This document shows, in pieces, positions 47,425 through 56,670 of a stretch of 64,000 nucleotides of DNA (its first letter is position 1; each line of letters opens with the position of its first letter). Position numbers and translations under genes: made by a program. Source of the DNA: Herpomyces periplanetae (Eukaryota > Ascomycota > Laboulbeniomycetes > Herpomycetales > Herpomycetaceae); NCBI GenBank assembly GCA_009733715.1, contig WMKJ01000033.1, positions 47,828-111,827 of the forward strand. The letters run 5' to 3'. The notes beneath the pieces are model-generated. The model was not told the DNA's origin. It was given only the letters and a program-made list of their open reading frames with translations, and did not search any database.

Positions 47425-48302
47425 ATGAAATCCAGTTTACGCTTATTAGCGGATATAGCCAGCAGACCAACTGGCTTGACTGGATTAAACGTTCATCCTA
47501 ATCCCAGATCAACTTTAATATACTTTTATACTCGAACACTTGAAAAACTCAAACGCGTGCCCGAACATTCCGTTTATCGAGTTGCTCTTGAAAACTTAAC
47601 GCGACGACGTTTAACCATTGTTCAGTCCGTTATACCCGATGGTTACGAAGCGTGGCAGGCCCGTGTAAAGGGACAAATCCATACACCAACTGTGTCATCT
47701 ACTCACACGGCCGAAACTGATACCCGTCCCGCTTACGTATTGGAAGAAAGTATCAGTAACCCGAATCTTGTCTTCATACATCCTAACGCACCATCTTCTA
47801 CTCCTGGTAACGAGATTGTTAACGCCCCTTCGCCTCCAAAGCCCTTACCCGAGGAGCCTGCGCTATCTGACGAACAGTAAGTCTAACGACATCACCCGCA
47901 TTGATGTTTTACATATCAGTCCGCCCTGTCGACTTATCATGCAGTCTTGCGCCCTGTAATTGTATTTAACCCTTGCCCGAATTCTGTCAACGATGACAAT
48001 ATGATTTAATTAACTTCAACATGTAATGCGCAGAATAAGCGATATCGAGCAGCGTATTGGCGCTGGTTTAATCGAGGAAGTAATACAAGTCGCCCAAGGT
48101 GAAATGGATCTCGTTGATACCATGATTGAAAATGAAGTGTATGTTCCTTGATCTGCATTCTTCTTGGTGTACGCGGCAACATGTCATTACCTTAATCAAC
48201 TAACAAGGTTATCAAACATTGCTATGCAGTTGGAACAATCTTGTTGAATCTGCGCTCCCTCATCAGTGGACTGCACCTGATCAGTCTGATCACCGAACGT
48301 AG
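47425..48302 (+). CDS. NDUFA5: NADH dehydrogenase (complex I) subunit NDUFA5
   Basis: Accessory subunit (B13 type) of the matrix arm of respiratory complex I. Exons 47425-47876, 48034-48138 and 48230-48302 give 209 residues. Family landmarks: RPTGLTGLNVHPNPRSTLIY, FYTRTLEKLKRVPEHSVYR and LTRRRLTIVQ in exon 1; QRIGAGLIEEVIQVAQGEMD in exon 2; W-NNLVESALPHQW in exon 3, matching the conserved Trp-containing end. It is longer than the human protein (116 residues) because of a Pro/Thr-rich insertion between the two halves. Presence of complex I rules out lineages that lost it, such as microsporidia and Saccharomyces. Confidence 0.9.
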
Positions 48303-48381
48303 CGTTCACTGTCCAAATCAGTTCCACGCGCTCGCGGCCGGTCGAATAGCTCGTGCTATTTGCTTTCATATAACGATTGGT

Positions 48382-49431
48382 TTAAACATTTCCGGCGTCA
48401 CGTAATATTCGTTTAATGGCCGACGCCAATAATCGTGCATTATAATCAAGCAGTGTCTTACACCATGACGAATTATCTGCCTTCATTATACACATTAACG
48501 ATAACCATTGCGTTATACCGCGGGCGTAAACGAACATCTGCCGGTTCGGCTCGAGGAATATGCTACTCTCATTGTAGGATGTATGGTTATGACCATCATC
48601 GTTATTGTTTACAAGATTATTCCCAGTTATATCATCATGCTCGTCAAGTTCACTATGGGACCAACTATTTTCATCTGCATGCTTATATATTTCACTGAGC
48701 TCGTTTACCAAATCCAAGTGATCGGAGCATAACTCATACGTCCACGAATCCGTTGGAGAAGCATCTGTTGCGACGTACAACTTTTGGGCTACGTTAAGCA
48801 AGTAAGCCTTCTCCACACGATTTTTTGCACACAAAGCCGTTAGCAAAGTTTCCAGAACGTGTAGCTCGGGCGTAAGCTTTTGAACTACTTTAGAAAGTGC
48901 ATCGTATACTGTATAATCGTAGATACTAGTTTGATGAAAACTCAACCGGATATTCATTAATCCATTGTCGTCTAGCTGATCACGTATTCGTTGAGTGATG
49001 TCGTGAAAAGTTATGCTACGAAAATCGTCTGTCAGACCATCGATTTTATGTACAAAGACTTCCAGAAGCGTGTCCAACTTCAGGTCGTTAATACGACACA
49101 CTAGACGACATAATCGATTAATTGATTCTAGATATTCATCTTGCGCATCGATTACCCAGATCAGGGCATCGGCGGAGCGAAGTAAGGCAGAATCACTTTC
49201 GTAGAGTGCTTCGAAAAATTTAACATGGCCAGCTGTATCACAAATTTCAAGTTGGGTAAACGTAGTAAACGACTGAAGTGTTTCATGAACTGTTGTTTCT
49301 AGGTAAAGACATTCATTAGGCGGCAACCTGTGAAAGACCACTTTGACAATGGAGGTTTTGCCACTACGGCGTTGACCCATGAACACGAGTAGAGGCTTGC
49401 GGTTTCGAGAGCGTAGTGGCTCGTCGTACAT
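48382..49431 (-). CDS. GTR2: Gtr2/RagC GTPase, amino-acid input to TORC1
   Basis: Rag GTPase that pairs with Gtr1/RagA on the vacuole or lysosome and recruits TORC1. Single exon, 349 residues. P-loop GQRRSGKTS (19-27) followed by IVKVVFHRLPPNECLYLETT is the RagC/Gtr2 pattern. ALIWVIDAQDEYLE, EVFVHKIDGLTDD and HQTSIYDYTVYDALSKVVQK continue it, and the C-terminal roadblock domain has KLYVATDASP and YELCSDHLDLV. Unusual: switch II reads DTAGH (65-69), a Ras-like version, where RagC and Gtr2 typically have DFPGQ. An Asp/Asn/His-rich insertion interrupts the roadblock domain. Together with Rheb in this window, both small-GTPase branches of TORC1 control are present. Confidence 0.92.
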   Translation of the reverse strand: MYDEPLRSRNRKPLLVFMGQRRSGKTSIVKVVFHRLPPNECLYLETTVHETLQSFTTFTQLEICDTAGHVKFFEALYESDSALLRSADALIWVIDAQDEYLESINRLCRLVCRINDLKLDTLLEVFVHKIDGLTDDFRSITFHDITQRIRDQLDDNGLMNIRLSFHQTSIYDYTVYDALSKVVQKLTPELHVLETLLTALCAKNRVEKAYLLNVAQKLYVATDASPTDSWTYELCSDHLDLVNELSEIYKHADENSWSHSELDEHDDITGNNLVNNNDDGHNHTSYNESSIFLEPNRQMFVYARGITQWLSLMCIMKADNSSWCKTLLDYNARLLASAIKRILRDAGNV

Positions 49432-49861
49432 GGTGTTGCAGGAAGTCGACAGGAAGTATTCTCAAACAGTTGGCTAGCACAAGGATACTGCAGAAGATGT
49501 TCAGCTAAATGAAATTGAAATCTTTTTAACTAATTGCGTAAAGTCGCGCATATCAAATAAGGTTTACGCTGGGAGAAAATCGGTCGCAGAGCCGCTGAAT
49601 AAACGCGCTGGTCTAAACAGTATCAACTTTTAAATGTGTATTACGTCATCGGAATGGCGTATCGTGGAAGGCAAATTGAAAATCGGCATGTTGAACAAGA
49701 CGAGATTATGGAAGGTGTAATTGGATGAGACGAAACAATAGAGAAAACTGTGAAGGTATCCACTGTGTGAGTGCCACGTTCCGCCAGTTTGCGACAACTT
49801 CAGCCGATTTGCTCCGAGTTAATTCCGAAAGACGAGTTTTGCACGTGACGAATCGTAATGA
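49432..49861. other. Gtr2 promoter and NSUN5 3' region
   Basis: 430 bp with no gene. Contains CACGTG at 49842-49847, close to the NSUN5 stop and about 410 bp upstream of Gtr2. Confidence 0.5.
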
Positions 49862-51382
49862 CTAATCAGAAAGGCCAGACCATTCATCTGTGTCGTAGAG
49901 GGAAGGGCAAATATCACGGATCAAAATAGCAGTAAAAAAGCCAATCGTGGCATCATCGCCACCTTTTTTACAGCGTATGCACGCATCGAGAATATTTGAT
50001 GGAATGGTACTAGAATCTAAAAGTGAAATTTCAGGGGCAGAATTATTGGGTGGTTCACCTCTATGAGACCAAGTTTGAAAATAAAGAGGTTGTTCCGAGC
50101 GTTGAAGTATACGCCATCCCCGGGTCTTAGCTTCAGGAGTGCAAAGAGCTTTATACACGACAGATTCATTTTCATAAGTATAAACAGAGCATGTAGAGTA
50201 GACTATTAATCGAGCAGAGGGAAAGTGCATAGCATGAAGCAGTAAACGTAATTGGAAGGAGGCTAAGGTTTGCAAGCGTTGGGTATGGGTGGAATGGGGA
50301 GGAATAGTTTGATTAGCAGCAGGTTTATTAGGCGTACGACAAAGTGAAACAGGTAGGGTAACATTGGGCCGTTCATCGCGCTCGAGGATACCACTACCTG
50401 AGCACGAAGGGTCGAGTAAAATGGCATTTACCAAACTAAACTTGGAAGATGAAGGTTGGGTAGATAGAAAATCTGTTGCGGGTAAATTGGTAACGAATTG
50501 GGCAGCATGAGCACGTTTTAACATATTTTGAAGAGTACGACTTCGTTGAGGACACTTTTCCAGAGCAATAATACGAGATTTTGGGTTCCATTGAGTTAAT
50601 AAAGCTGCTAAATGTGTAGTTTTATTACCCGGAGCAGCGCAGGCATCCAGTACAGTAAATGATTGATGAGATAAAGTTGAGCGTTGTAAACAAGAGTTTA
50701 ATAAGAGTGCAGGAAAACAGGAAGCCTTATCCTGACAGATTAACCAACCTAGTGCATAGGGAGTCAGCTCAGTTAATGAATGCTTAGGTGGCATGGCAAT
50801 TAAATCGGGCACATGAATGTCAAGATGATACAATTTACTCTGGGGAGAAGCGAAGCATATATCCGACAAATAAGGAGATTCTGTGTAATTCTTTTTGTGT
50901 AGCCAGTCCAGTAAATTTTCCATTGAGTAAACTATGGTGTTAACGCGCAACCAACGAGGATGTCGAAATGTGAATTCTGTTCTATCGGGTAAAGAATTGC
51001 GAAAAGCATCTACGGTAGCAAAGCCCTGGCGAATACGTAGTTTGGTAAACTCAGCGTGAAGTCGAGTTTTGTGACGAGTTATAGCTCGACAAAAAGGATG
51101 CTGAGCAGGAGCTCTAATACACTGTGCAGAACTTAATAATTGATCATAAATTAAGAGGACAGCAAGTACGGGTGTGATATTAGGCTCTGACTTGAGGAAA
51201 CCACTATTCTCTATAACCGCACTCAATACACTTGACCAACGAATTGCTTCGCTTAAAAGGGCAAAAATACGAAGTTGAAGTCGCCGATTTAACGAAGTTT
51301 CATTGAATACAGCAGACCGAAGCGATATATTTCCTTCCAAAGCAGAAAGTAAAATTTTTTCTGCTGAATAGTAAAAACTCAT
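49862..51382 (-). CDS. RCM1: NSUN5/Rcm1 rRNA cytosine-C5 methyltransferase
   Basis: Methylates a conserved cytosine of large-subunit rRNA (C2278 in yeast 25S). Single exon, 506 residues. The N-terminal domain typical of NSUN5 precedes the Rossmann core. SAM loop LDACAAPGNKTTHLA (245-259), then LLDPSCSGSG with Cys327, and YSTCSVYTYENE with Cys398. The two cysteines are the pair used by this enzyme class, one attacking the base and one releasing the product. RHPRWLRVNT (140-149) is the NSUN5-type sequence ahead of the core. No insertion or missing catalytic residue was seen. The gene ends with an acidic tail (DTDEWSGLSD). Confidence 0.94.
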   Translation of the reverse strand: MSFYYSAEKILLSALEGNISLRSAVFNETSLNRRLQLRIFALLSEAIRWSSVLSAVIENSGFLKSEPNITPVLAVLLIYDQLLSSAQCIRAPAQHPFCRAITRHKTRLHAEFTKLRIRQGFATVDAFRNSLPDRTEFTFRHPRWLRVNTIVYSMENLLDWLHKKNYTESPYLSDICFASPQSKLYHLDIHVPDLIAMPPKHSLTELTPYALGWLICQDKASCFPALLLNSCLQRSTLSHQSFTVLDACAAPGNKTTHLAALLTQWNPKSRIIALEKCPQRSRTLQNMLKRAHAAQFVTNLPATDFLSTQPSSSKFSLVNAILLDPSCSGSGILERDERPNVTLPVSLCRTPNKPAANQTIPPHSTHTQRLQTLASFQLRLLLHAMHFPSARLIVYSTCSVYTYENESVVYKALCTPEAKTRGWRILQRSEQPLYFQTWSHRGEPPNNSAPEISLLDSSTIPSNILDACIRCKKGGDDATIGFFTAILIRDICPSLYDTDEWSGLSD

Positions 51383-51395
51383 ATTTTCATATTAA

Positions 51396-51659
51396 TCAGA
51401 CAACACACAATCCCTGGGTACCCCCGAATTTTACACCCCACAAGTTAACCAATACTGTAAATTTTCCGTATCGTGAAACCCATTTGTCCTCCGTTGTAAA
51501 GCGAGCAATCCCCAATCCGAGATAAAGATAATCCTTTGGCCAGTGTACGTAATCAGCCTCATTGGTCAGCGGGAAAAGTTTAGGTCGAGGCTTAGTAAGT
51601 GTATGGTAGAGGGAAGGCGGGGTACGGGAAACTTCAAGTGTGGAGGACCGGGGAAACAA
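51396..51659 (-). CDS. Possible small gene or terminal exon, unknown function
   Basis: A minus-strand open frame just upstream of NSUN5 encodes protein-like, non-repetitive sequence, including PLTNEADYVHWPKDYLYLGL and TEDKWVSRYGKFTVLV. Aromatic and charged residues alternate in a way unlike the low-complexity frames elsewhere in spacers. There is no ATG in the frame, so if real it begins at a splice acceptor; a good branch-point-like TTACTAAG lies at about 51,595-51,602 on the minus strand. I do not recognise a family. It may be the 3' exon of a short gene, but I could not find its first exon. Only about 14 bp separate it from the NSUN5 start. Confidence 0.3.
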   Translation of the reverse strand: MFPRSSTLEVSRTPPSLYHTLTKPRPKLFPLTNEADYVHWPKDYLYLGLGIARFTTEDKWVSRYGKFTVLVNLWGVKFGGTQGLCVV

Positions 51660-52286
51660 GCAAGCAAATGATTAAACGCTGATATACCATCAGCAAAGTA
51701 TTAGAAAAGCGTACTGGGTGGATAAAGAGGAAAGATTATATGATTGAAACGGGTAAAGTTTGGTAAGTTGATAGTACTTTTGTTCATGGAATTTCCGGGG
51801 AAGGATAGGGTTAACGGGTTAATTCATGGGAAAATCAACATGTCAAAACAGTGAAGATATGTTCATGTAAAAGAGATTGGAGCAGGTTTCGGAAGGACAT
51901 TTATACATTGATGAAATCATTGTCCTAAGTACCAAGGAGGATTCGACTTGTGGACTCGATAAGAAAGTGAGATACTACTTCTCATACTGTTTAATCACTT
52001 AAAGGAATATAACCAGAGAGAACGTTTCATTTCCAGGGAGTGTAAAACGGTGATAACCCAAGGGATTCATATTGAATCGCGGAGTATAGTGAAGAAAAAT
52101 CCGATTAACTAACGGGTAAATGACATGGGATGATAAGTGAGGTTGTACTTATACGAAATTTAGTTGAAGTATTATAGTAATCTAGGCGTTAAACTTGAAA
52201 TATAACGTGAAAACGTTGGCTGCATCTGAATCTGAAAATTACGGGATAGAGTGAATACGGCAAAGGGAATCTTGATTGAGCTTAGA
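51660..52286. other. Promoter region of the PI4K-II gene
   Basis: Purine-rich on the plus strand, no gene recognised. It could also contain upstream exons of the doubtful small gene on its left. Confidence 0.4.
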
Positions 52287-54446
52287 ATGAAAAAGGAAAA
52301 TCGACAACGAACTGGATACGAAAGATTAACATTACGAGTGATGAACTGTGAAGATGAAGAGGAAGATAGACGGCATTTGCTAAGTAGGACGAGATCTGCG
52401 GATATTGAAACTGGTGAGCAAGAGGAAGATGAACTTGTATCAGCATTATCCGAATCATACCAAACACGAGGATGGAAACGAATGAACCGAAGGAAGTCAA
52501 GTGTAGACGTTAAAGCCATTAACGTTAGATTAGAGCAATGGGCCGATGACATTGCTGCCCGGTTACGAGCAAGCTTCATGCATACTAGCAAGAGTGAGTT
52601 TTCACGCGATAGTGGACCGATTGAAATATATATTTCGGTATTTCAGTGCACAGACTGGATAGAGAGATCCAAACGGTTTACTGAAGCGAATATGGGCCTT
52701 GATGGGATGTCCCGACAGAGACAGAATGAAAGAGTAACAAATTACCAGTTTCGATGTACGGTGGACAGCGTCCGCGAAGCTATATCTCGAGGTATACACC
52801 CCAGTTTGATATCGCAAGGTAGCTCTGGAAGTTACTTTGCTCGGGATATCGAAGGCCAAATTGTCGGTGTTTTTAAGCCTAAAGACGAAGAACCTTATGC
52901 ATCAAGAAATCCTAAATGGACTAAGTGGATACATCGCAACTTATTCCCTTTTTTCTTTGGACGCGCATGTTTAATACCCAACTTAGGCTATATAAGCGAA
53001 GCTGCATCGTACGTTTTGGATGAACGGTTAGGGACGAATTTGGTACCATTTACACAGGTCGTTTCATTAGCATCCAAATCATTTCACTATGATTATTGGG
53101 ATAGACGAGCATTCTTTAGAAAAAAGAAGCCGTTGGCGGAAAAAATTGGTAGCTTCCAATGGTTCCTGCGAGGATACCAAGACGCAAGTACATTTTTCAA
53201 GGAACATCCTTGGCCAGAAGATGAGACGAGATGGAGTTTAACGACTGCTTCTGCTACGTCGACTACCGCAACATCAAATAGTACAGTCAAAGGTGACGTG
53301 GGCGGGACTTGCGGCCTCAGCGGTGATAGCAGCGGGGATGGATTTTGGACGGAAGACCTAAAGGTGCGTTTTCGAGAAGAATTGGAAAAACTTGTGATCT
53401 TAGACTATATTATGCGCAATACGGATAGAGGATCGGACAATTGGATGATCAAGGTTATCGAAGAAGGTGAAGATGAAACTGTCGAAGGTCCAAAGGTTCG
53501 AAAGAAAAGTGTTAAAAGCATTAAAATAGGAGCCATTGACAATAGTTTATCGTGGCCATGGAAGCATCCTGATGCATGGCGAAGCTATCCTTTTGGATGG
53601 CTTTTCTTGCCAGTTTCACTGATTGGAAAGCCATTTTCGGAAAAAACAAGGAGAACATTTTTACCATTGTTAACGTCCAAAGAATGGTGGAGTGAAACTC
53701 AGTACCAATTAAGAAGAGTTTTTACTTTAGATGAAGACTTTCAAGAGGGAATGTTTGCTAAACAAATAGCAGTGGCTAAAGGGCAGGCGTGGAATGTAGT
53801 TGAAACTCTGAAGCGGAGAGATCATGGCCCACTCGAGCTGGCCGCACGGCAAAGGGTTCACGTTTGGGATGATATCATTGAGATGCCTCAATTAGAGTTA
53901 ATGGAAGAGTGGAGGATGGAATGCTCATCGAGTCGGCCTTACAATATTACGGGAAAATCAGACGACAAGAAGACAGTTGATTCACTATCCGGAGAGGGTT
54001 GTTCTAACAATCAAAATAAACCGGCTCAGAGAGCATCACTAAAAAAGGAGCGGCAGGTTGATGAAATGGACATAAGTTGGGCAAAAAAGCGGGATTCACT
54101 TATTTCGACGAATGATAACAGATTATCCAAATATTCGGCCACTTCAGATGATGAATCTGACCCGGAAAATGGACGAACTGCTATGAACGGTCGTGCAGTG
54201 CGCAAGAAGGTTGATATATGGACCAAGCTAAACCAATCGGGAAAAGATGATCGAAATAGTCAAGATTTTAGCCGTGATGCTGATGGAGGAGCTAGTGGTA
54301 GCATGCCAGGTAGTAGAAAAAGTTTACATTCCGATAATATGAGGGAAGAAATTGACGGAGATTTAAGCTGTGGAACGAGAAGACGGGTTATCGTTGAACG
54401 ATTGTGTCAGGTGGAGTCTAGTACTCCATTCTTTAGCTGTTGTTAA
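52287..54446 (+). CDS. LSB6: Type II phosphatidylinositol 4-kinase (PI4K2/Lsb6) ending in Cys-Cys
   Basis: Makes PI4P on Golgi/endosome/vacuole membranes. Single exon, 719 residues from the first ATG (MKKENRQRTG; a second ATG at 52341 is possible). Kinase landmarks: nucleotide loop QGSSGSYFARD (near 178), the lysine strand GVFKPKDEEPYA, NPKWTKWIHRNLFP, GYISEAASYVLDERLG, catalytic NTDRGSDNW (near 380), KIGAIDNSLSWPWKHP and WRSYPFGWLFLP. Between the lobes is a Ser/Thr/Gly-rich insertion. Mammalian enzymes are palmitoylated on CCPCC just before FGR; here that place reads FPFFFGRAC. The protein instead ends FFSCC, a possible lipidation site. The C-terminal 170 residues are charged and disordered. 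The 3' end overlaps the opposite Irc3 gene by 14 bp. Confidence 0.92.
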   Translation: MKKENRQRTGYERLTLRVMNCEDEEEDRRHLLSRTRSADIETGEQEEDELVSALSESYQTRGWKRMNRRKSSVDVKAINVRLEQWADDIAARLRASFMHTSKSEFSRDSGPIEIYISVFQCTDWIERSKRFTEANMGLDGMSRQRQNERVTNYQFRCTVDSVREAISRGIHPSLISQGSSGSYFARDIEGQIVGVFKPKDEEPYASRNPKWTKWIHRNLFPFFFGRACLIPNLGYISEAASYVLDERLGTNLVPFTQVVSLASKSFHYDYWDRRAFFRKKKPLAEKIGSFQWFLRGYQDASTFFKEHPWPEDETRWSLTTASATSTTATSNSTVKGDVGGTCGLSGDSSGDGFWTEDLKVRFREELEKLVILDYIMRNTDRGSDNWMIKVIEEGEDETVEGPKVRKKSVKSIKIGAIDNSLSWPWKHPDAWRSYPFGWLFLPVSLIGKPFSEKTRRTFLPLLTSKEWWSETQYQLRRVFTLDEDFQEGMFAKQIAVAKGQAWNVVETLKRRDHGPLELAARQRVHVWDDIIEMPQLELMEEWRMECSSSRPYNITGKSDDKKTVDSLSGEGCSNNQNKPAQRASLKKERQVDEMDISWAKKRDSLISTNDNRLSKYSATSDDESDPENGRTAMNGRAVRKKVDIWTKLNQSGKDDRNSQDFSRDADGGASGSMPGSRKSLHSDNMREEIDGDLSCGTRRRVIVERLCQVESSTPFFSCC

Positions 54447-56391
54447 ATTGTGATGGAGTACCATGTTGTTTAACACATTTATTATTGCGATGAGAACTCG
54501 ATAGAAATTGTCGAAGATGCCGCAGCCCGCCAAACCGGATTACCGTTATCAGGTCCGCTGCACAGCCTTTGGATAGACTGTACCTAACGCTGGAGTCGTC
54601 GGAGCAATGGGTAGAAGTGTTGGAATGGCATGGGGAAAGTTCGCTAAGATTAAATTTTTGTAGGAAGGATATCTGAGATGGTGAGGCAGGAAGTTGTCTC
54701 CAGGGAAGATTTTTGGAAATAAAATTTGGAGGAAATTTTCGAGTGGCAAAGTTATCAGCAAATTGGATAACCGACTCCAAGCTAGAGGAAGTATGAATTA
54801 TTCGGGCTCTTGTATATGTTAGAGAAACCTTTTCACCTTCGGTTTTACGCAATTTGGCCGTAAATGTTAATACGCATTCATCGTGAACCATCTTAATAGT
54901 TAGAAAACCCGTGTTAGGACATGCTAGAACAAATTTATCGAATTTTACATTAACCCATGCAAATTTGGAAAGACTGCGAATGTAGGAGTTGTCTAGAGTG
55001 CGGTGTAATAAGTCCTGGAATGAGGAGTAGTGGGCAAAGCCAAGTGTAAGATTTTCAAGATTAGCATAAGGTAAGGATGGAGAGGATTTTGATCTTCTTG
55101 GAAGTTTAGTTGCTTCAGTGGATGCCAGGGACGAATGTCTGAGGGGAGATTGTGGAGATGGTACGATGGAAGTTTGTAAGTTAAGAGGTTTAAAGGAAAA
55201 AACAGCTTTATCGATAGATGAAACAAAGTCGATAACTAGACAATCATCTTTTCCGGGATATAAACGCAGTCCTCTTCCGATAATTTGAAGCAGTGATGAA
55301 GTGGTATTGGTGGGGCGGAGTAAAAGGATGCAATCAACACAAGGGAGATCGACACCCTCGGTTAGTACGCCGCAGTTCAGTAAGACGGGAAATTCATTAC
55401 GTTGAAAGGATTGGAGCAGTGTTGAACGTTCGTGGTAACTAGTGCGGGCAATGACAAAGTGAGCATTGATTCCTCGGCGTAAAAACTCTTGGGTTAACGC
55501 TTGGGTATGGTCAACGTTAGCACAAAATACCAGGGTGGATCGGCGGTCTTGGGCCAACTTCAACCAAGTTCTTACGACAATTTCGTGTGAGGTTTGTGAA
55601 TTAATCAGGTGTAACGGTTGTTTGATGGCGGGAGACTTGGGGAGAGTTGAAATCAGGTTTGGCAAGGTTAACGAAGTAAACTTGACGTTGCATAAATATT
55701 TTAATTGGAGCATATCAGGTAAAGACATTGAATAGGCGACAGTATCAAAAATCCGATTTAAAGAAGTAGGCTGATCATCCGAGACGAAGGATGCAGAGAG
55801 TCCGAGTAAAACTGGTGATGAGTTTGGCGATTGATTTATATCTAATAGATTAAAATAATTGAGGATCTTTTGGTAATTAGGAGCCAAGGCGTGATGAGCT
55901 TCGTCGATGATGATTAACTTAACGTTAGCAGGATTAAATCTTGAAAGACGATTACACTTGGATAGACTTTGGTGGGAAGCGAGGACAATGTTTGAACTTG
56001 ATGGACAAGCGTGAGAAGAAGCCATTTCGATGTCTAATTTAAGGTGGGGATTTATTTGCCGACAGGCGACGGCAGCTTGGTAAATCAATTCTAAGCGATG
56101 GGATAGAACAAGGGTTTGAAACCTTTGGTGATGATTGTGCACACGATTGATAAGGTTTGTATAAATCAAAGTTTTGCCACTACCCGTGGGAAGCGATACG
56201 GCGATTCGACGATTGCCTTGGGAAATTGAGGAAAGGATAGCCTGAATGCATTGTTCTTGGTATTCACGAAGAGGAGGGGGCTGAGGTAAGGGTGTCTGAT
56301 TTGAATAGGTGAGCCGACTAAATTTGGAAGGGAAGGTAGATTTGGAGCGAAGTATGAAACATGATACAGAGCTTGAGAAGAGCCAGAACAT
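54433..56391 (-). CDS. IRC3: Irc3-type mitochondrial DEAH helicase
   Basis: Superfamily 2 helicase needed for mitochondrial DNA maintenance in yeast. Single exon, 652 residues. The N-terminus (MFWLFSSSVSCFILRSKSTF) is hydroxylated, basic and free of acidic residues, fitting a mitochondrial presequence. Helicase motifs: REYQEQCIQAILSS (Q-like), Walker A LPTGSGKT (67-74), DEAH (163-166), GLSASFVSDDQP, LVFCANVDHTQAL, LNCGVLTEGVDLPCVDCILL and QIIGRGLRLYPGKDDCLVID. The arrangement and the RLYPGKDDCLVIDF segment match fungal Irc3. A long C-terminal domain follows, with conserved aromatic blocks (FAWVNVKFDKF). The 3' end overlaps the PI4K gene by 14 bp. Confidence 0.9.
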   Translation of the reverse strand: MFWLFSSSVSCFILRSKSTFPSKFSRLTYSNQTPLPQPPPLREYQEQCIQAILSSISQGNRRIAVSLPTGSGKTLIYTNLINRVHNHHQRFQTLVLSHRLELIYQAAVACRQINPHLKLDIEMASSHACPSSSNIVLASHQSLSKCNRLSRFNPANVKLIIIDEAHHALAPNYQKILNYFNLLDINQSPNSSPVLLGLSASFVSDDQPTSLNRIFDTVAYSMSLPDMLQLKYLCNVKFTSLTLPNLISTLPKSPAIKQPLHLINSQTSHEIVVRTWLKLAQDRRSTLVFCANVDHTQALTQEFLRRGINAHFVIARTSYHERSTLLQSFQRNEFPVLLNCGVLTEGVDLPCVDCILLLRPTNTTSSLLQIIGRGLRLYPGKDDCLVIDFVSSIDKAVFSFKPLNLQTSIVPSPQSPLRHSSLASTEATKLPRRSKSSPSLPYANLENLTLGFAHYSSFQDLLHRTLDNSYIRSLSKFAWVNVKFDKFVLACPNTGFLTIKMVHDECVLTFTAKLRKTEGEKVSLTYTRARIIHTSSSLESVIQFADNFATRKFPPNFISKNLPWRQLPASPSQISFLQKFNLSELSPCHSNTSTHCSDDSSVRYSLSKGCAADLITVIRFGGLRHLRQFLSSSHRNNKCVKQHGTPSQFNNS

Positions 56392-56670
56392 GACTTAACG
56401 ACTTACGTTTACGCGTATAGTTGGAAGATGTAATGGATAAAGTAGGTGATAGGTTCAAGAGAGGATATAAGCGATTATTAGTAGATGGATGAAAGGGACG
56501 GCGGGGCGGGAGGAGAAGATAACGTTTCTTTTTCCCTAGGGTAAAGGGTATTGAAAAATGGGGGAATTATGAGGCATGATTGAGGAAGTTTAGTTGAAGG
56601 AATTGATGAAGCTTTAGGATAATCCTGCGACGTCAGAATATTGGGAAAAAGTTATTTAGTCAAAAGAAGA

